A program made the translations under genes and the position numbers. Under the pieces are notes generated by a model. The model was not told the DNA's origin. It saw only the letters and a program-made list of their open reading frames with translations, and searched no databases. From the NCBI GenBank assembly GCA_910577045.1, contig CAJTLB010000022.1:1-49639 (forward strand): DNA of 49,639 nucleotides, read 5' to 3'. Shown in pieces: positions 17,993 to 27,783 of the stretch; position 1 is the stretch's first letter, and each line of letters opens with the position of its first letter. This DNA comes from an uncultured Lachnospiraceae bacterium (lineage in GTDB: Bacteria; Bacillota; Clostridia; Lachnospirales; Lachnospiraceae).

Positions 17993-18223
17993 ATGGAATT
18001 CGAGAAGTTACAGAAAATTATTGCAGAGGTATTAAATATTGAGCCAGATGAAATTACAATGGAAACAACATTTGTAGATGATTTAGGTGCAGACTCGTTG
18101 GATGTGTTCCAGATTATTATGGGAATTGAAGATGGATTTGATATTGATATAGATAGCGAGGATGCAGAAAAAATTGTATCTGTTGGAGATGCGTTAGAAC
18201 GGATTAAGAATGCACTGAATTAA
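17993..18223 (+). CDS. acpP: acyl carrier protein
   Basis: The 76-aa acidic protein has the phosphopantetheine site GADSLD, with the modified Ser in DSL, and the typical preceding METTFVDDLGAD. It carries growing fatty acyl chains and supplies PlsX. GGGAGAGGG lies just before the ATG. Confidence 0.97.
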   Translation: MEFEKLQKIIAEVLNIEPDEITMETTFVDDLGADSLDVFQIIMGIEDGFDIDIDSEDAEKIVSVGDALERIKNALN

Positions 18224-18253
18224 TGCTGGCAATTGTGTAAGGCAGCAAAATGT

Positions 18254-18281
18254 GCAGGTTCCTTGGAAACTGGGAACCTGC
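18254..18281 (+). terminator. stem-loop after acpP
   Basis: GCAGGTTCC (18254-18262) pairs with GGAACCTGC (18273-18281), and outer AAAAT/ATTTT can extend the stem. The T-tract is weak, so partial read-through into rnc-smc is likely. Confidence 0.65.
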
Positions 18282-18320
18282 ATATTTTGTTCCATATAAT
18301 TATTAGGAATATGAGGAAAT

Positions 18321-19034
18321 ATGAAAAGACAATTAGACGAATTGGAACAAAAAATTGGATATCAATTTAAAGATAGAGATTTATTAAGGCATGCCTTAAT
18401 GCACAGTTCTTATGCGAATGAACATCACTATGAAAGGGGCAGGAATAATGAACGGCTAGAGTTTTTAGGAGATGCTGTGTTAGAGCTTTCTTCTAGTGAG
18501 TTTTTATACCATATGTATCCTGAAAAACCAGAAGGAGAATTAACAAAGTTACGTGCCAGCCTAGTGTGTGAAGCAACACTTTCCTTTTGTAGCAGGGAGA
18601 TTGAGCTTGGAAAATATTTGTTTTTGGGAAAAGGAGAGGATCAAACTGGCGGAAGAGAACGGCCTTCTGTAGTGTCAGATGCAATGGAGGCATTGATAGG
18701 TGCTATTTATTTAGATGGAGGGTTTGCTGTTGCAAAAGAGTTTGTAGCCCAATTTATATTAAATGACATGGAACATAAACAATTATTTTATGACAGCAAG
18801 ACAATTTTGCAAGAAATGGTACAAGGGCAATGTAGTGAAAGCCTTGTTTATAAAATGATTAAGGAAGAAGGCCCTGATCATAATAAAAATTATGAGATTC
18901 AGGTAATGCTTGGCAAAAAGGTCCTTGGGCAGGGAAAAGGAAGGACTAAAAAAGCCGCAGAACAAGAGGCTGCATACCAAGGGATCCTTTGTTTGCGGCA
19001 GGGAGATGATAGGAATGTATTTAAAAAGCATTGA
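18321..19034 (+). CDS. rnc: ribonuclease III
   Basis: The protein has 237 aa. The catalytic domain carries NERLEFLGDAVLELSSSEFL and SDAMEALIGAIYLDGG (acidic metal ligands). A double-stranded RNA-binding domain starts at about residue 155 (KTILQEMVQGQ ... GQGKGRTKKAAEQEAA). It cleaves structured rRNA precursors and double-stranded RNAs. Its last 20 bases overlap the start of smc, so translation of the two is coupled. Confidence 0.96.
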   Translation: MKRQLDELEQKIGYQFKDRDLLRHALMHSSYANEHHYERGRNNERLEFLGDAVLELSSSEFLYHMYPEKPEGELTKLRASLVCEATLSFCSREIELGKYLFLGKGEDQTGGRERPSVVSDAMEALIGAIYLDGGFAVAKEFVAQFILNDMEHKQLFYDSKTILQEMVQGQCSESLVYKMIKEEGPDHNKNYEIQVMLGKKVLGQGKGRTKKAAEQEAAYQGILCLRQGDDRNVFKKH

Positions 19035-22000
19035 GGTACAGGGCTTTAAGTCCTTTGCCAATAAGATTGTATTTGAATTCCACAATGGCATTACAGGGAT
19101 TGTAGGGCCAAATGGAAGTGGAAAAAGTAATGTAGCAGATGCGGTACGGTGGGTGTTAGGGGAGCAAAGTGCAAAACAGCTTAGAGGCGCGAAAATGGAA
19201 GATGTGATTTTCTCTGGGACAGAAAACCGCAGATCGCAAGGATTTGCCTATGTGGCACTGACAATTGAAAATTCCGATCACAAGCTTGCCATAGAATATG
19301 AAGAAGTAACCGTAGCAAGAAGAGTATATCGTTCTGGGGAAAGTGAATATTTATTAAATGGTTCTCCCTGTAGGTTAAAGGATGTCAACGAATTATTTTA
19401 TGATACTGGAATTGGAAAAGAAGGGTATTCTATTATTGGGCAGGGGCAGATTGATAAAATCTTAAGCGGGAAGCCAGAAGAAAGAAGAGAACTTTTTGAT
19501 GAGGCGGCAGGAATTGTTAAGTTTAAACGTAGGAAAAATGAAGCATTAAAAAGGTTAGAAACAGAACAGCAAAACTTGGTACGTGTGGAAGATATTTTAT
19601 CTGAATTAGAAAAACAAGTTGGCCCACTAAAAAAACAGGCAGAAACAGCACATGAATATTTACGTTTAAAAGAAGAATTAAAAACATATGATATTACTAT
19701 GTTTCTTTCTGAATCAAGCAATTTAAAAAAACAAGTCTCGGAGATTGAAATAAAGGAACAAGATGTGTCTTTTCATTTAAAAGAGGCTAGGCAAGCAGAG
19801 GAAAAAATAAAAGGAGAGTATCAAAGGCTAGAGGAAGAACTGGAAAAAAAAGAGGAAACCCTTTTAGGGCTTCGGGAAGAGTTTTCTGGGACACAGATGA
19901 AAAAGGAGAAATTAGAAGGAGAAGTACGGCTGTTAGAAGAACAGATCCATAATGTAATAGGCCAGGATAAGGATTTTCAACTGCGAATAGAAAACTTGGA
20001 AAAAGAACAGAAGGAAAAACAGGAAGAAGAAGCTGCTGGGATAAAAGAAGGGACAGAAATGAATGGTTTGCTTTCTAAAGCGAAGGAGGAGCTTTCTAAG
20101 GCAGAGGAAGCATTACAACTTTTAGGGATTGAAGTGAAAGACAAAACCACAGTGGTAGAACAAGATAGAAATAGGATTATTGCTGTATTAAACGAAAAAT
20201 CAAATGTGAAAAGTAAAATTCAACGTTATGAAACAATGCTAGAACAGATGCAGATAAGGAAGGCGGAGCTTTCCCGCAAGTTAATCCAGTTAAAAAGTAC
20301 CCAGTCAGAACAAGAGGAAACAATAGAAGAATGGAATAAAAAACAAAGTGATATTACAAAAAGAATTTCTGATATGGAAAATCAGAAAGAATCCCTGGAG
20401 CAGCAAATTGCTAACCTGCATAATAGGAACTTAGATTTAGAGAAAAAAAGAAATGATTATCAACAGAAATTCCATGCAGAAAAGTCACGTTTCGAGGCAC
20501 TTAAAAATATGGCAGAACGGTATGATGGATATGGGAATAGTATTCGGAAAGTAATGGAACAAAGAGAATACCAAAAAGGAATTTTGGGCGTAGTAGCAGA
20601 TATTATTAAAACAGAAAAGAAATATGAGACTGCTATCGAAACGGCATTAGGCGGCAGTATCCAAAATATTGTAACAGATTCGGAACAAACAGCAAAGGAA
20701 TTAATTGAATATTTGAAAAAAAATAAGTTTGGCCGTGCAACTTTTTTGCCGTTAAGTGCTGTTACAAATAGAAATCCATTTCATAACGATCAGGTATTAA
20801 AGGAGACAGGTGTTTTAGGCCTTGCCAGTGGGTTAGTCCAAACAGAGGCACAATATCAAGAGCTTTCTGAATATTTGTTAGGAAGGGTATTAGTGGTAGA
20901 TCAAATTGATCATGCTTTATTTATTGCGAAGAAATATCATTATTCATTACGGATTGTAACATTGGAAGGTGAACTTTTAAATGCAGGTGGTTCTTTAACA
21001 GGAGGTGCTTTTAAAAATAGTGGGAATCTTTTAGGGAGGCGCCGCGAAATTGAAGAATTAGCCCAAACAGTGGACAAGCTGCAAAAGGAATATGAAAGGG
21101 CAAAACTGCAGATAGAAACAAATCGGGCGGAGAATGTAAAAAACAGAGAACAATTAGAACAGATAAAGAAGGAATTACAAGAACAATATTTATTGCAAAA
21201 TACAATAAAATTAAGTTTAACACACGCAGAAGAAGAAAAAGATGCCCTTTTATTAGAATATCAAGAGGTAATATCCGAAAACCAGGAAATGGATCGCCAA
21301 GCAAAGGATATCAGGGAGGGAAAGGGCGAACAAGAAAAACAAGTGCAGGCCCTTGAAGAAGAAAATAAGCGGTTGGAAACAGAAATATTAGACTGGAACC
21401 AGCAAATTGAAGAAAAGCAAAAACAGGAAGCTTTGCAAAGTACACAAACAGAACAAGTACGTATAAATTATGCAGCATATGTACAAAAAATGGAATTTAT
21501 CCAAGAAAATATTAACCGTATTAAGAAAGAAAAAGAAAAGCTGTCTTTAGAAATAAAGCATCTTATTACCCAAAAACAAGGTTCTCTTTTTGAAATGGAA
21601 GAGAAAAAGAAACAAGTAGGAGAGAAGAAAAAAGAAATAGAAACTACTTTTGAAAAACAGGGAATTTTGCAGGCAGAACTTGAAAAAAAGAGGCAGGAGA
21701 AAGAAGAGATGGCATTGTCCCAAAAAGAAAGCCTAAAAACAAGGGAGGAGTTATCAGAACAGATTTCATTGTTAGATAAAGAGTTATATCGTCTAGGGGC
21801 ACAGAAAGAAAAAGTAAGTGATGGGTTAGACTCTTTTATACATTATATATGGGATGAATATGAAATTACGCCAAGTGAAGCTGCTCTGTGGAACCAAGGG
21901 AGAGAAGAGGTTTTATTGGGATCAAGCGAATTAAAAAAGAAGATTTCTGCTTTAAAGAATGAAATAAAGGCATTAGGTACGGTAAATGTCAATGCAATTG

Positions 22001-22608
22001 AAGATTATAAGGAAATTTCTGGTCGTTATGAATTTTTGCGTACACAACATAATGATTTAAAAACAGCAGAAGAGACGTTACTTAAAGTAATTGAAGAACT
22101 GGATACAGGAATGAGGGTACAGTTTGAAGAAAAATTTGGAGAAATTAAAGTAGAATTTGATAAAGTATTTAAAGAATTATTTGGTGGGGGAAAAGGAACA
22201 TTAGAGTTGGTAGAAGAGGAAGATGTACTAGAAGCAGGGATACGGATTATTTCCCAGCCGCCCGGGAAAAAGCTTCAGAATATGATGCAGCTTTCTGGCG
22301 GGGAGAAAGCATTAACAGCGATTGCCCTCTTATTTGCAATACAGAATTTAAAACCATCGCCATTTTGTTTGCTGGATGAGATTGAAGCAGCATTAGATGA
22401 TTCAAATGTGGGCAGATTTGCAAAATATCTGCATAAACTAACAAAGAATACACAGTTTATTGTGATTACGCACAGAAGAGGGACTATGGCGGCAGCAGAC
22501 CGCCTTTATGGAATTACTATGCAGGAAAAGGGGGTATCTACACTGGTATCGGTCAATCTAATTGAAGCACAGTTAAATGATCCACCAGGACAAAAAGCGG
22601 TATCATAA
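19015..22608 (+). CDS. smc: chromosome segregation protein SMC
   Basis: The protein has 1197 aa. The N-terminal ATPase half shows Walker A GPNGSGKSN and WVLGEQSAK. Two very long coiled coils flank a hinge at about residues 500-660 (GILGVVADII, LGGSIQNIVTD, LNAGGSLTGGAF). The C-terminal half has the signature LSGGEKALTAIALLFAI and Walker B CLLDEIEAALDD. It forms condensin-like dimers that organise and segregate the chromosome. ATG 19015 (MYLKSIEVQGFKSF) is the canonical start; GGGAG at 19001-19005 precedes it. Longer in-frame starts inside rnc are rejected. Confidence 0.97.
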   Translation: MYLKSIEVQGFKSFANKIVFEFHNGITGIVGPNGSGKSNVADAVRWVLGEQSAKQLRGAKMEDVIFSGTENRRSQGFAYVALTIENSDHKLAIEYEEVTVARRVYRSGESEYLLNGSPCRLKDVNELFYDTGIGKEGYSIIGQGQIDKILSGKPEERRELFDEAAGIVKFKRRKNEALKRLETEQQNLVRVEDILSELEKQVGPLKKQAETAHEYLRLKEELKTYDITMFLSESSNLKKQVSEIEIKEQDVSFHLKEARQAEEKIKGEYQRLEEELEKKEETLLGLREEFSGTQMKKEKLEGEVRLLEEQIHNVIGQDKDFQLRIENLEKEQKEKQEEEAAGIKEGTEMNGLLSKAKEELSKAEEALQLLGIEVKDKTTVVEQDRNRIIAVLNEKSNVKSKIQRYETMLEQMQIRKAELSRKLIQLKSTQSEQEETIEEWNKKQSDITKRISDMENQKESLEQQIANLHNRNLDLEKKRNDYQQKFHAEKSRFEALKNMAERYDGYGNSIRKVMEQREYQKGILGVVADIIKTEKKYETAIETALGGSIQNIVTDSEQTAKELIEYLKKNKFGRATFLPLSAVTNRNPFHNDQVLKETGVLGLASGLVQTEAQYQELSEYLLGRVLVVDQIDHALFIAKKYHYSLRIVTLEGELLNAGGSLTGGAFKNSGNLLGRRREIEELAQTVDKLQKEYERAKLQIETNRAENVKNREQLEQIKKELQEQYLLQNTIKLSLTHAEEEKDALLLEYQEVISENQEMDRQAKDIREGKGEQEKQVQALEEENKRLETEILDWNQQIEEKQKQEALQSTQTEQVRINYAAYVQKMEFIQENINRIKKEKEKLSLEIKHLITQKQGSLFEMEEKKKQVGEKKKEIETTFEKQGILQAELEKKRQEKEEMALSQKESLKTREELSEQISLLDKELYRLGAQKEKVSDGLDSFIHYIWDEYEITPSEAALWNQGREEVLLGSSELKKKISALKNEIKALGTVNVNAIEDYKEISGRYEFLRTQHNDLKTAEETLLKVIEELDTGMRVQFEEKFGEIKVEFDKVFKELFGGGKGTLELVEEEDVLEAGIRIISQPPGKKLQNMMQLSGGEKALTAIALLFAIQNLKPSPFCLLDEIEAALDDSNVGRFAKYLHKLTKNTQFIVITHRRGTMAAADRLYGITMQEKGVSTLVSVNLIEAQLNDPPGQKAVS

Positions 22609-22624
22609 AAGGGAGGGAATGGAA

Positions 22625-23563
22625 ATGGCAGAAGGGAAAAAAGGGTTTTTTGGCAGGTTAGTCCAGGGGTTGTCAAAAACAAGAGACAATATTATTTCTG
22701 GGGTAGACTCTATTTTTCATGGATTTTCTAGTATTGATGATGAGTTTTATGACGAATTGGAAGAGACTCTGATTATGGGGGATATCGGCATTAATGCCAC
22801 CATGTCGATTATGGAAAATTTAAAAGAAAAAGTAAAAGAACAAAAGATCAAAGATCCTGTGGATTGTAAAGAGCTATTAATTAATAGTATTAAAGAACAA
22901 ATGCACCTGGGGGAAAATGCGTATGAATTTGAACATAAGACATCCATTATATTAGTGATTGGCGTAAATGGGGTTGGAAAAACAACATCAGTAGGGAAGC
23001 TTGCCGGACAGTTAAAGGAAAGTGGGAAAAAGGTAATTGTAGCGGCAGCAGATACGTTCCGTGCAGCAGCCATAGAGCAGCTTACAGAATGGGCAAACCG
23101 CGCTGGAGTAGATATTGTGGCACAAAAAGAAGGCTCTGATCCCGCCGCTGTAATTTTTGATGCGATTGCTGCCGCAAAATCTAGGCATGCAGATGTATTG
23201 ATTTGCGATACCGCAGGAAGATTGCACAATAAGAAAAACCTAATGGAAGAACTGAAAAAGATAGATAGGGTTATTAGCCGGGAATATCCAGAAGCATACC
23301 GGGAAAACCTGATTGTTTTAGATGGGACTACAGGGCAAAATGCCCTTTCCCAGTTAAAACAGTTTAAAGAAGTGGCAGAGATTTCTGGCATTATCCTAAC
23401 AAAGTTAGATGGGACTGCGAAAGGTGGGATTGCTGTGGCAATCCAAGCAGAGTATGGGGTTCCAGTAAAATATATTGGGATAGGGGAAAAAATAGATGAT
23501 TTGCAGAAATTTAATGCAGATGATTTTGTAAATGCGCTGTTTAATACAGAGGGAGTTAAGTAA
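22625..23563 (+). CDS. ftsY: signal recognition particle receptor FtsY
   Basis: The protein has 312 aa. It is an NG-domain GTPase: GVNGVGKTTSVGKLAG (P-loop), AADTFRAAAIEQL, CDTAGRLHNKKNLMEEL (G3), and TKLDGTAKGG (G4). The N-terminal acidic domain is almost absent, as in many Firmicutes. It docks the Ffh-RNA complex at the membrane. GGGAGG at 22611-22616 fits ATG 22625 (8 bases); ATG 22619 would be too close. It directly follows smc, as in Bacillus. Confidence 0.96.
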   Translation: MAEGKKGFFGRLVQGLSKTRDNIISGVDSIFHGFSSIDDEFYDELEETLIMGDIGINATMSIMENLKEKVKEQKIKDPVDCKELLINSIKEQMHLGENAYEFEHKTSIILVIGVNGVGKTTSVGKLAGQLKESGKKVIVAAADTFRAAAIEQLTEWANRAGVDIVAQKEGSDPAAVIFDAIAAAKSRHADVLICDTAGRLHNKKNLMEELKKIDRVISREYPEAYRENLIVLDGTTGQNALSQLKQFKEVAEISGIILTKLDGTAKGGIAVAIQAEYGVPVKYIGIGEKIDDLQKFNADDFVNALFNTEGVK

Positions 23564-23602
23564 AATACAAAATAAAGTAGACTAGAAAGAAGGATAAAGA
23601 CA

Positions 23603-24829
23603 ATGGAAGAATATATGACGCTGGAAAAATTTGAGGATGCCAGTGAAATAGTAAAAAAAGTAACATTAGAAACAAAATTGGTATATAGTAATTATTTCTC
23701 AGAAATGACAGGGAATAAGGTTTATTTAAAACCAGAAAATATGCAGTTTACAGGTGCATATAAAGTACGGGGGGCTTATTATAAGATTAGTACATTAAGT
23801 GAAGAAGAAAGAGAAAAAGGGCTTATTACAGCTTCGGCTGGAAACCATGCACAGGGAGTTGCCTATGCAGCAAAATGCTATGGTTGCAAAGCAACTATTG
23901 TTATGCCAACAACAACCCCGTTAATTAAGGTAAACCGTACAAAAAGCTATGGCGCAGAGGTAGTATTATATGGGAATGTCTATGATGAGTCTTGTGAGTA
24001 TGCGCTGCAGCTTGCAAAAGAAAAGGGATTGACTTTTATCCATCCATTCGATGATGAAGCTGTGGCAACGGGGCAGGGAACCATTGCAATGGAAATTTTT
24101 AAGGAACTGCCAACTGTGGACTATATTTTAGTGCCAATTGGTGGGGGCGGATTGGCAGCAGGAGTATCCACACTTACCAAACTGTTAAACCCTAAGATTA
24201 AAGTAATTGGGGTAGAGCCAGAAGGGGCAAGCTGTATGAAGGCTTCTTTAGAAAAAGGAGAAGTGACAACATTAAATAGCGTAAATACCATAGCAGATGG
24301 TACAGCCGTTAAAACGCCTGGAACAAAGATTTTCCCTTATATCCAGCAAAACTTAGATGGGATTTTAACGGTAAAAGACGAAGATTTAATTGTGTGTTTC
24401 TTGGATATGGTAGAAAACCATAAAATAATTGTAGAAAATTCTGGATTACTGACAGCAGCAGCATTAAAACAGTTAGGACCAGAAAATAAAAAGGTAGTTT
24501 CTATCCTAAGTGGCGGAAATATGGATGTAATTACAATGTCTTCTGTGGTACAAAATGGGTTAATCCAAAGGGGGAGGATTTTTACAGTCTCTGTATTACT
24601 GCCGGATAAGCCAGGTGAATTAGTTAAAGTATCGCAGGTAATTGCAGAGTTGCAAGGAAATGTAATTAAGTTGGAACATAACCAATTTGTCAGCATTAAT
24701 CGAAATGCGGCAGTAGAGTTAAGGATTACCTTAGAAACTTTTGGCATGGATCATAAAGAGCAGATTGTAAAGGCGTTAGAAGAGAAAGGATACCGCCCTA
24801 AAGTAGTGAAATCAAAGAGCATTTATTAG
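23603..24829 (+). CDS. ilvA: threonine ammonia-lyase with ACT domain
   Basis: The protein has 408 aa. It is a fold-type II PLP enzyme: FTGAYKVRGAYYKI holds the PLP lysine near residue 53, SAGNHAQGVAYAA binds the substrate, and IGGGGLAAGVSTL holds the PLP phosphate. Residues from about 325 form one ACT domain (RIFTVSVLLPDKPGELVKVSQVIAELQGNVIKLEHNQF). It deaminates threonine to 2-oxobutanoate for isoleucine synthesis or fermentation. The length matches the single-ACT type rather than E. coli IlvA with two. The pair ilvA-eamA interrupts the usual ftsY-ylxM-ffh order. Confidence 0.93.
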   Translation: MEEYMTLEKFEDASEIVKKVTLETKLVYSNYFSEMTGNKVYLKPENMQFTGAYKVRGAYYKISTLSEEEREKGLITASAGNHAQGVAYAAKCYGCKATIVMPTTTPLIKVNRTKSYGAEVVLYGNVYDESCEYALQLAKEKGLTFIHPFDDEAVATGQGTIAMEIFKELPTVDYILVPIGGGGLAAGVSTLTKLLNPKIKVIGVEPEGASCMKASLEKGEVTTLNSVNTIADGTAVKTPGTKIFPYIQQNLDGILTVKDEDLIVCFLDMVENHKIIVENSGLLTAAALKQLGPENKKVVSILSGGNMDVITMSSVVQNGLIQRGRIFTVSVLLPDKPGELVKVSQVIAELQGNVIKLEHNQFVSINRNAAVELRITLETFGMDHKEQIVKALEEKGYRPKVVKSKSIY

Positions 24830-24847
24830 GCTGGGTGGGAAAGTAAT

Positions 24848-25702
24848 ATGAAGAATTTACAAAGTGGAGCTTTTTATGCCTTAGTTTCTGCTATATTATT
24901 CAGTATTGGCGGGCTTTTTATTAAATTAATCCCATGGTCTGGCTATTCCATTAATGCAGCGAGGAACTTCTTTGCTTTGGTGGTGATGATTGGTTATTTA
25001 TATTGGAAAAAGAAGAAACCCATATGGAATAAAACCATATTTTGGGGAGCATTTGCTTATTCTATTACTAATACTTGTTTTACGCTGGCAACAAAGATGA
25101 CCTCTGCTGCAAATGCAATTGTATTGCAGTTTTCAGCACCTATTTTTATTATATTAATTGCATGGGGTGTTTTGAAGAAGCCGCCAAAGCCTTTAGATAT
25201 TAAGGCATGTATTATAGTATTTATAGGGATTATTTGCTTCTTTTTAGATAGTTTGTCTATAAAAGGGATAACAGGGAATTTAGTTGCACTGGTATCAGGG
25301 ATTAGCTATGCAGTATATTTTTCTTATAAAGATTTGACAGGGGCAGATTATGATTCTGTGTTGTTCTATGGGCAAATTTTAAGTATTCTGATTGGGCTGC
25401 CAGCGCTGTGCCTAGAGGCAAATATCTCTGTAACAGCGATGGCATATGCAGCAATCCTTGGTATTTTCCAGATGGGGCTGGCATATTTGCTCTTAAGTAA
25501 AGCAATTGAAATGACATCAGCAATAACGGCTTCTTTGATTTCTGCAATAGAGCCAATTTTAAACCCTATTTTAGTAGCCTTGTTTTACGGTGAAACTATT
25601 GGCAGTTTATCCATTATAGGGGCATGTATTGTAGTCGTAGGGATTGTAGGGTATCAAGTGTGGAATGTTATGGGCCAGAGGCTAAGGCATAAGGCAGCAT
25701 AG
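24848..25702 (+). CDS. EamA-family (DMT) transporter
   Basis: The protein has 284 aa and about ten predicted membrane helices in two EamA repeats, beginning GAFYALVSAILFSIGGLFIK and, in the second half, GNLVALVSGISYAVYF. The conserved end of each half is visible (ANAIVLQFSAPIFIILIAW; ITASLISAIEPILNPILVALF). The family exports amino acids or other small metabolites. Its position 18 bases after ilvA suggests export of threonine or a related compound, which is an inference only. Confidence 0.9.
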   Translation: MKNLQSGAFYALVSAILFSIGGLFIKLIPWSGYSINAARNFFALVVMIGYLYWKKKKPIWNKTIFWGAFAYSITNTCFTLATKMTSAANAIVLQFSAPIFIILIAWGVLKKPPKPLDIKACIIVFIGIICFFLDSLSIKGITGNLVALVSGISYAVYFSYKDLTGADYDSVLFYGQILSILIGLPALCLEANISVTAMAYAAILGIFQMGLAYLLLSKAIEMTSAITASLISAIEPILNPILVALFYGETIGSLSIIGACIVVVGIVGYQVWNVMGQRLRHKAA

Positions 25703-25713
25703 AGGACTGTAAG

Positions 25714-26058
25714 ATGGAGAAAATTGTAAAACAAGCATTGTACTATGATTTTTATGGGGAGTTGTTGACAGAACACCAAAAACAAATATATGAAGATGTG
25801 GTATTAAATGATTATTCTTTATCAGAAATTGCCCAAGATAGAGGGATTAGCAGGCAGGGGGTACATGATTTAATAAAACGGTGTAATAAAATATTAGAAG
25901 AATATGAGGCAAAGCTAAAATTAGTAGAAAAGTTTCTCCATACAAAAAAAGTCGCAAAGCAAATTAACCAGTTGTTAGAAGAGTATAAAGGAAGCAGAGA
26001 AGAACATTTGCTTGATCAAATCCAAGGGTTAGTAGCTGAAATACAAAAAGATTTGTAG
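25714..26058 (+). CDS. ylxM: UPF0122 helix-turn-helix protein YlxM
   Basis: The 114-aa protein has YDFYGELLTEHQKQIYEDVVLNDYSLSEIAQDRGISRQGVHDLIKRC, a sigma-70 region 4-like helix-turn-helix typical of YlxM, followed by a charged helical tail. YlxM nearly always precedes ffh and has been shown in streptococci to modulate the signal recognition particle. It is 11 bases after the EamA gene and probably co-transcribed with it. Confidence 0.92.
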   Translation: MEKIVKQALYYDFYGELLTEHQKQIYEDVVLNDYSLSEIAQDRGISRQGVHDLIKRCNKILEEYEAKLKLVEKFLHTKKVAKQINQLLEEYKGSREEHLLDQIQGLVAEIQKDL

Positions 26059-26075
26059 GTGTAAAGAAAAAATAC

Positions 26076-26104
26076 TTGACAGCATAGGAATCCTGTTGTA
26101 TGAT
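26076..26104 (+). promoter_or_regulatory. sigma-A promoter of the ffh-rpsP-khpA operon
   Basis: TTGACA (26076-26081) and TATGAT (26099-26104) are 17 bases apart. The -35 box sits in the context AAAATACTTG, which recurs before several other promoters in this window. Confidence 0.85.
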
Positions 26105-26134
26105 ATACAAGTGCTTATCACAAGGAGGACAAAT

Positions 26135-27472
26135 ATGGCATTTGAAAGCCTATCCGAAAAATTACAAAACATATTTAAAAATTTAAGAGGAAAAGGCCGG
26201 CTGTCTGAAGCAGATGTAAAGGCTGCCTTAAAGGAAGTAAAAATGGCTCTTTTGGAGGCAGATGTAAGTTTTAAGGTTGTCAAACAGTTTATTGGTTCTG
26301 TTTCAGAACGGGCAGTAGGGCAAGAAGTTTTAGAAAGCCTGACACCAGGGCAGATGGTAATTAAAATTGTAAATGAAGAAATGGTAAAACTTATGGGTTC
26401 TGAAACAACAGAGCTTAAGTTAAAGCCAGGCAATGAGATTACAGTCCTTATGATGGTAGGGCTCCAAGGGGCTGGTAAAACAACGGCTACTGCTAAAATT
26501 GCTGGGAAATTAAAACAAAAGGGAAAAAAGCCCTTATTGGTTGCTTGTGATATTTATCGTCCTGCGGCAATTGAGCAGCTCCAAATTAATGGAGAGAAAC
26601 AGGGAGTCCCTGTTTTTTCTATGGGTGATAAGAATAAACCAGTCCATATTGCAAAAGCGGCCATCGAACATGCGGCAAAAAGTGGGAATAATGTAATAAT
26701 ATTGGATACTGCTGGCCGGCTGCATATTGATGAAGATATGATGGCAGAGCTCCAAGAAATCAAAAGCCAAGTTTCCATTGACCAGACAGTGTTAGTAGTT
26801 GATGCTATGACAGGCCAAGATGCCGTTAATGTAACTTCTATGTTCCAAGAAAAAATTGGGATTGATGGAGTGGTATTAACGAAAATGGACAGTGATGCCA
26901 GAGGTGGGGCGGCACTTTCTATAAAAGCTGTTACAGATAGGCCAATTCTTTATATTGGTACAGGAGAAAAGCTTTCTGATTTAGAACAATTTTATCCAGA
27001 TAGGATGGCATCCAGGATCCTTGGGATGGGAGATGTTTTAACCTTAATTGAAAAGGCAGAATCAGCCTTGGATTTGGACAAAGCCAAGGAAATGGAGAAA
27101 AAAATAAAGAAAGCACAGTTTGGCTTTGATGATTATCTGGAAAGTATGAACCAGATGAAGAAAATGGGTGGCCTTACCGATTTGCTTGGCATGATTCCAG
27201 GGATAGGGAACCAGCTAAAAGACGTGGAAATTGATGAAAAGCAGATAGGAAGGATTGAAGCAATGATTTTGTCAATGACACTAGAAGAAAGAAGTAACCC
27301 AGATATTTTAACACCTTCCCGGAAAAAGCGGATTGCAAATGGTGCAGGAGTGGATATTGCTGAGGTAAACCGTTTGGTAAAACAGTTTGACCAAAGCAGG
27401 AAGATGATGAAGCAAATGTCTGGTATAATGGGTGGAAAAGGAAAGCATGGTAAGTTCAAGCTTCCGTTTTAA
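26135..27472 (+). CDS. ffh: signal recognition particle protein Ffh
   Basis: The protein has 445 aa. It has an N domain, then a GTPase domain with GLQGAGKTTATAKIAG, ACDIYRPAAIEQL, DTAGRLHIDEDMMAEL and TKMDSDARGGAAL. The Met-rich M domain follows (FDDYLESMNQMKKMGGLTDLLGMIPGIG ... MTLEERSNPDIL). It binds signal sequences and 4.5S RNA and meets FtsY at the membrane. ATG 26135 with AAGGAGG at 26122-26128 is clearly the start. Confidence 0.97.
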   Translation: MAFESLSEKLQNIFKNLRGKGRLSEADVKAALKEVKMALLEADVSFKVVKQFIGSVSERAVGQEVLESLTPGQMVIKIVNEEMVKLMGSETTELKLKPGNEITVLMMVGLQGAGKTTATAKIAGKLKQKGKKPLLVACDIYRPAAIEQLQINGEKQGVPVFSMGDKNKPVHIAKAAIEHAAKSGNNVIILDTAGRLHIDEDMMAELQEIKSQVSIDQTVLVVDAMTGQDAVNVTSMFQEKIGIDGVVLTKMDSDARGGAALSIKAVTDRPILYIGTGEKLSDLEQFYPDRMASRILGMGDVLTLIEKAESALDLDKAKEMEKKIKKAQFGFDDYLESMNQMKKMGGLTDLLGMIPGIGNQLKDVEIDEKQIGRIEAMILSMTLEERSNPDILTPSRKKRIANGAGVDIAEVNRLVKQFDQSRKMMKQMSGIMGGKGKHGKFKLPF

Positions 27473-27514
27473 TAGATGCTCCACAAAATTAGAATATATG
27501 GAGGTGAAAGAAAG

Positions 27515-27760
27515 ATGGCAGTAAAAATGAGATTAAGAAGAATGGGACAGAAAAAAGCTCCTTTCTATAGAATCATTGTTGCAGATTCCAGAAGTCCAAG
27601 AGATGGCAGGTTTATTGAAGAAATTGGTGTATATGATCCAACAAAGGAACCAGCTTATATCAAGGTAAATGAGGAATTAGCAAAGAAATGGTTGGCAAAC
27701 GGTGCACAGCCTACTGAAATCGTTGGCAAGATATTAAAAATTGCTGGTGTAGAGAAATAG
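27515..27760 (+). CDS. rpsP: 30S ribosomal protein S16
   Basis: The protein has 81 aa: MAVKMRLRRMGQKKAPFYRI, VVADSR-like IVADSRSPRDGRFIEEIGVYDP, and WLANGAQPTEIV are textbook S16. GGAGGTG (27500-27506) precedes ATG 27515. It sits in the conserved ffh-rpsP-khpA-rimM-trmD block. Confidence 0.97.
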   Translation: MAVKMRLRRMGQKKAPFYRIIVADSRSPRDGRFIEEIGVYDPTKEPAYIKVNEELAKKWLANGAQPTEIVGKILKIAGVEK

Positions 27761-27783
27761 GCTCCGCTGTGGAGGTGAATACC